Shown here piece by piece: positions 5,816-6,707 of a stretch of DNA of 6,707 nucleotides. The first letter of the stretch is position 1. Each line of letters opens with the position of its first letter. The translations under genes were made by a program, and so were the position numbers. The DNA is taken from contig JAIRNL010000022.1 of assembly GCA_031258035.1 (NCBI GenBank), positions 1 to 6,707 of the forward strand, written 5' to 3'. Under the pieces are notes generated by a model. The model ran no database searches. It had not been told where the DNA came from and saw nothing but the letters and a program-made list of their open reading frames with translations. This DNA is from Azoarcus sp. (GTDB taxonomy: Bacteria; Pseudomonadota; Gammaproteobacteria; Burkholderiales; Rhodocyclaceae).

Positions 5816-6286
5816 ATGGCTCATCACGACCACATCGCCGCCTACGAGGCCGACCTCAACGGACAAGGATTGCGCATCGGCGTGGTCATGAGCCGCTTCA
5901 ATCGGGAAGTCGGCGAGGGGCTGCTCTCCGCCTGCCTCGACGAACTGATCGCCCTCGGCGTTTCGCCCGAGTTGATCCGCATCGCCACCGTGCCCGGCGC
6001 GCTCGAAATCCCGCTGGTGCTCCAACGCCTTGCCCGCAGCGGCAAATTCGACGCCCTGGTGGCGCTGGGCGCGGTGATTCGCGGCGAAACCTATCATTTC
6101 GAGCTGGTTTCCAACGAAGCCGGCGCGGCGATCACCCGCGTCACCCTCGATAGCGGCCTGCCGATTGCCAATGGCGTGCTGACCACCGAAAACGACGACC
6201 AGGCGCTCGCGCGGATGCGCGAAAAAGGATCCGACTGCGCGCGCGCGGCGGTGGAAATGGCCAACCTGCAAAAGGCGCTGCCATGA
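5816..6286 (+). CDS. ribH: 6,7-dimethyl-8-ribityllumazine synthase
   Basis: Lumazine synthase condenses DHBP with 5-amino-6-ribitylamino-uracil, the penultimate riboflavin step, usually as a pentamer or 60-mer shell. The 156-residue product is of normal length. It shows the substrate-site SRFN (26-29), VPGALEIPL (59-67), the phosphate/catalytic segment ALGAVIRGETYHFELVSN (83-100) with the catalytic His at 94, and PIANGVLTTEN (116-126). ATG 5816 is chosen because the residues just after it match the family N-terminus; the open frame continues upstream only as non-homologous sequence overlapping ribBA. The ribosome-binding site is weak (GCGAGA). It sits 32 bp after ribBA and its stop codon overlaps the nusB start, so the three genes are probably co-transcribed. 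Confidence 0.96.
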   Translation: MAHHDHIAAYEADLNGQGLRIGVVMSRFNREVGEGLLSACLDELIALGVSPELIRIATVPGALEIPLVLQRLARSGKFDALVALGAVIRGETYHFELVSNEAGAAITRVTLDSGLPIANGVLTTENDDQALARMREKGSDCARAAVEMANLQKALP

Positions 6287-6707
6287 GCCGGGAAGGCTGG
6301 CGGGAGATCGCCGCCCGGCGACAGGCGCGCGAACTGGCGCTGCAAGGGGTGTATCAGTGGCTGCTGCACAATGCGCCCGCGATCTCTCCGTCCGAAGCGG
6401 CGGCCTCCTGGCTCGCTTCCCCAGCCGAACAGCCGCCGCAGGCGCAGTTGCGCATGATCGCGGAACTCCTGCGCGGCGCGGCCCCGGAAGGCGGGGAGCA
6501 GGGCGGGGAACAAACGAATGCGCGCGATCCGGTCGTCGACACCGCCTTCTTCACCACGCTCCTGGAAGGCGTCATCGGCGAAGCCGGAGAATTGCGCGCC
6601 CTCTTTTCCCCCCTGCTCACGCGCGCCATCGCCGAACTATCGCCGGTCGAACACGCGCTTCTGCTCCTGGGCGCGTTCGAGCTGCGCCATGGCCTCGAAA
6701 CGCCCTA
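6283..6707 (+). CDS. nusB: Transcription antitermination factor NusB, 3' end outside the window
   Basis: NusB binds the boxA RNA of rRNA leaders together with S10 (NusE) and supports processive antitermination. 141 codons are present and the frame is open at the right edge. The N-terminal arginine-rich boxA-binding helix and following motif read ARRQARELALQGVYQWLL (11-28). DTAFFTTLLEGV (86-97) and LSPVEHALLLLGAFELRHGL (119-138) match the central helices of the all-helical NusB fold. Between WLL and the FF motif there are about 60 residues, roughly 30 more than in E. coli NusB. The extra part is rich in Gly, Glu, Gln and Ala (~64-80). The ATG overlaps the ribH stop as ATGA, indicating translational coupling. 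The ribH-nusB pair is a very common bacterial arrangement. Confidence 0.93.
   Translation, partial: MSREGWREIAARRQARELALQGVYQWLLHNAPAISPSEAAASWLASPAEQPPQAQLRMIAELLRGAAPEGGEQGGEQTNARDPVVDTAFFTTLLEGVIGEAGELRALFSPLLTRAIAELSPVEHALLLLGAFELRHGLETP

Overview
The window looks like ordinary chromosomal core sequence from a GC-rich Gram-negative bacterium, most likely a betaproteobacterium. A Rhodocyclales-like lineage is possible, but that is inference from protein style and gene order only. Supporting signs are the divergent yhbY / rlmE-ftsH arrangement, a periplasmic DsbD, and a ribE-ribBA-ribH-nusB cluster.

Layout. On the minus strand (1-1341) lie rlmE (23S rRNA 2'-O-methyltransferase) and, downstream of it, the 5' part of ftsH (membrane AAA+ protease), which runs off the left edge. 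ftsH carries an apparent 2-nt deletion near position 118 that breaks the frame between its second membrane segment and the AAA+ domain. Diverging from rlmE across only 38 bp, the plus strand carries yhbY (CRS1/YhbY-type ribosome-associated RNA-binding protein) with a long low-complexity basic tail. The end of that gene is packed with three back-to-back palindromes. Next comes dsbD (thiol:disulfide interchange protein, all six redox cysteines present). It is followed by the riboflavin block: ribE (riboflavin synthase), ribBA (DHBP synthase fused to a GTP cyclohydrolase II-like domain that has lost its zinc ligands), ribH (lumazine synthase) and nusB (antitermination factor, cut by the right edge). 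ribH and nusB overlap by ATGA.

How the genes work together. RibB makes the four-carbon unit, RibH joins it to the pyrimidine to give lumazine, and RibE dismutates lumazine to riboflavin. GTP cyclohydrolase II activity and RibD are not encoded by any intact domain here and must come from elsewhere. rlmE, yhbY and nusB are linked by ribosome and rRNA biogenesis or transcription. ftsH and dsbD serve membrane and periplasmic protein quality control.

I found no mobile element, CRISPR array, tRNA/rRNA gene, FMN riboswitch or undescribed multi-gene system. The points most worth a second look are the ftsH frameshift, the decayed cyclohydrolase domain, the palindrome cluster ending yhbY, and an unusual insertion in NusB.
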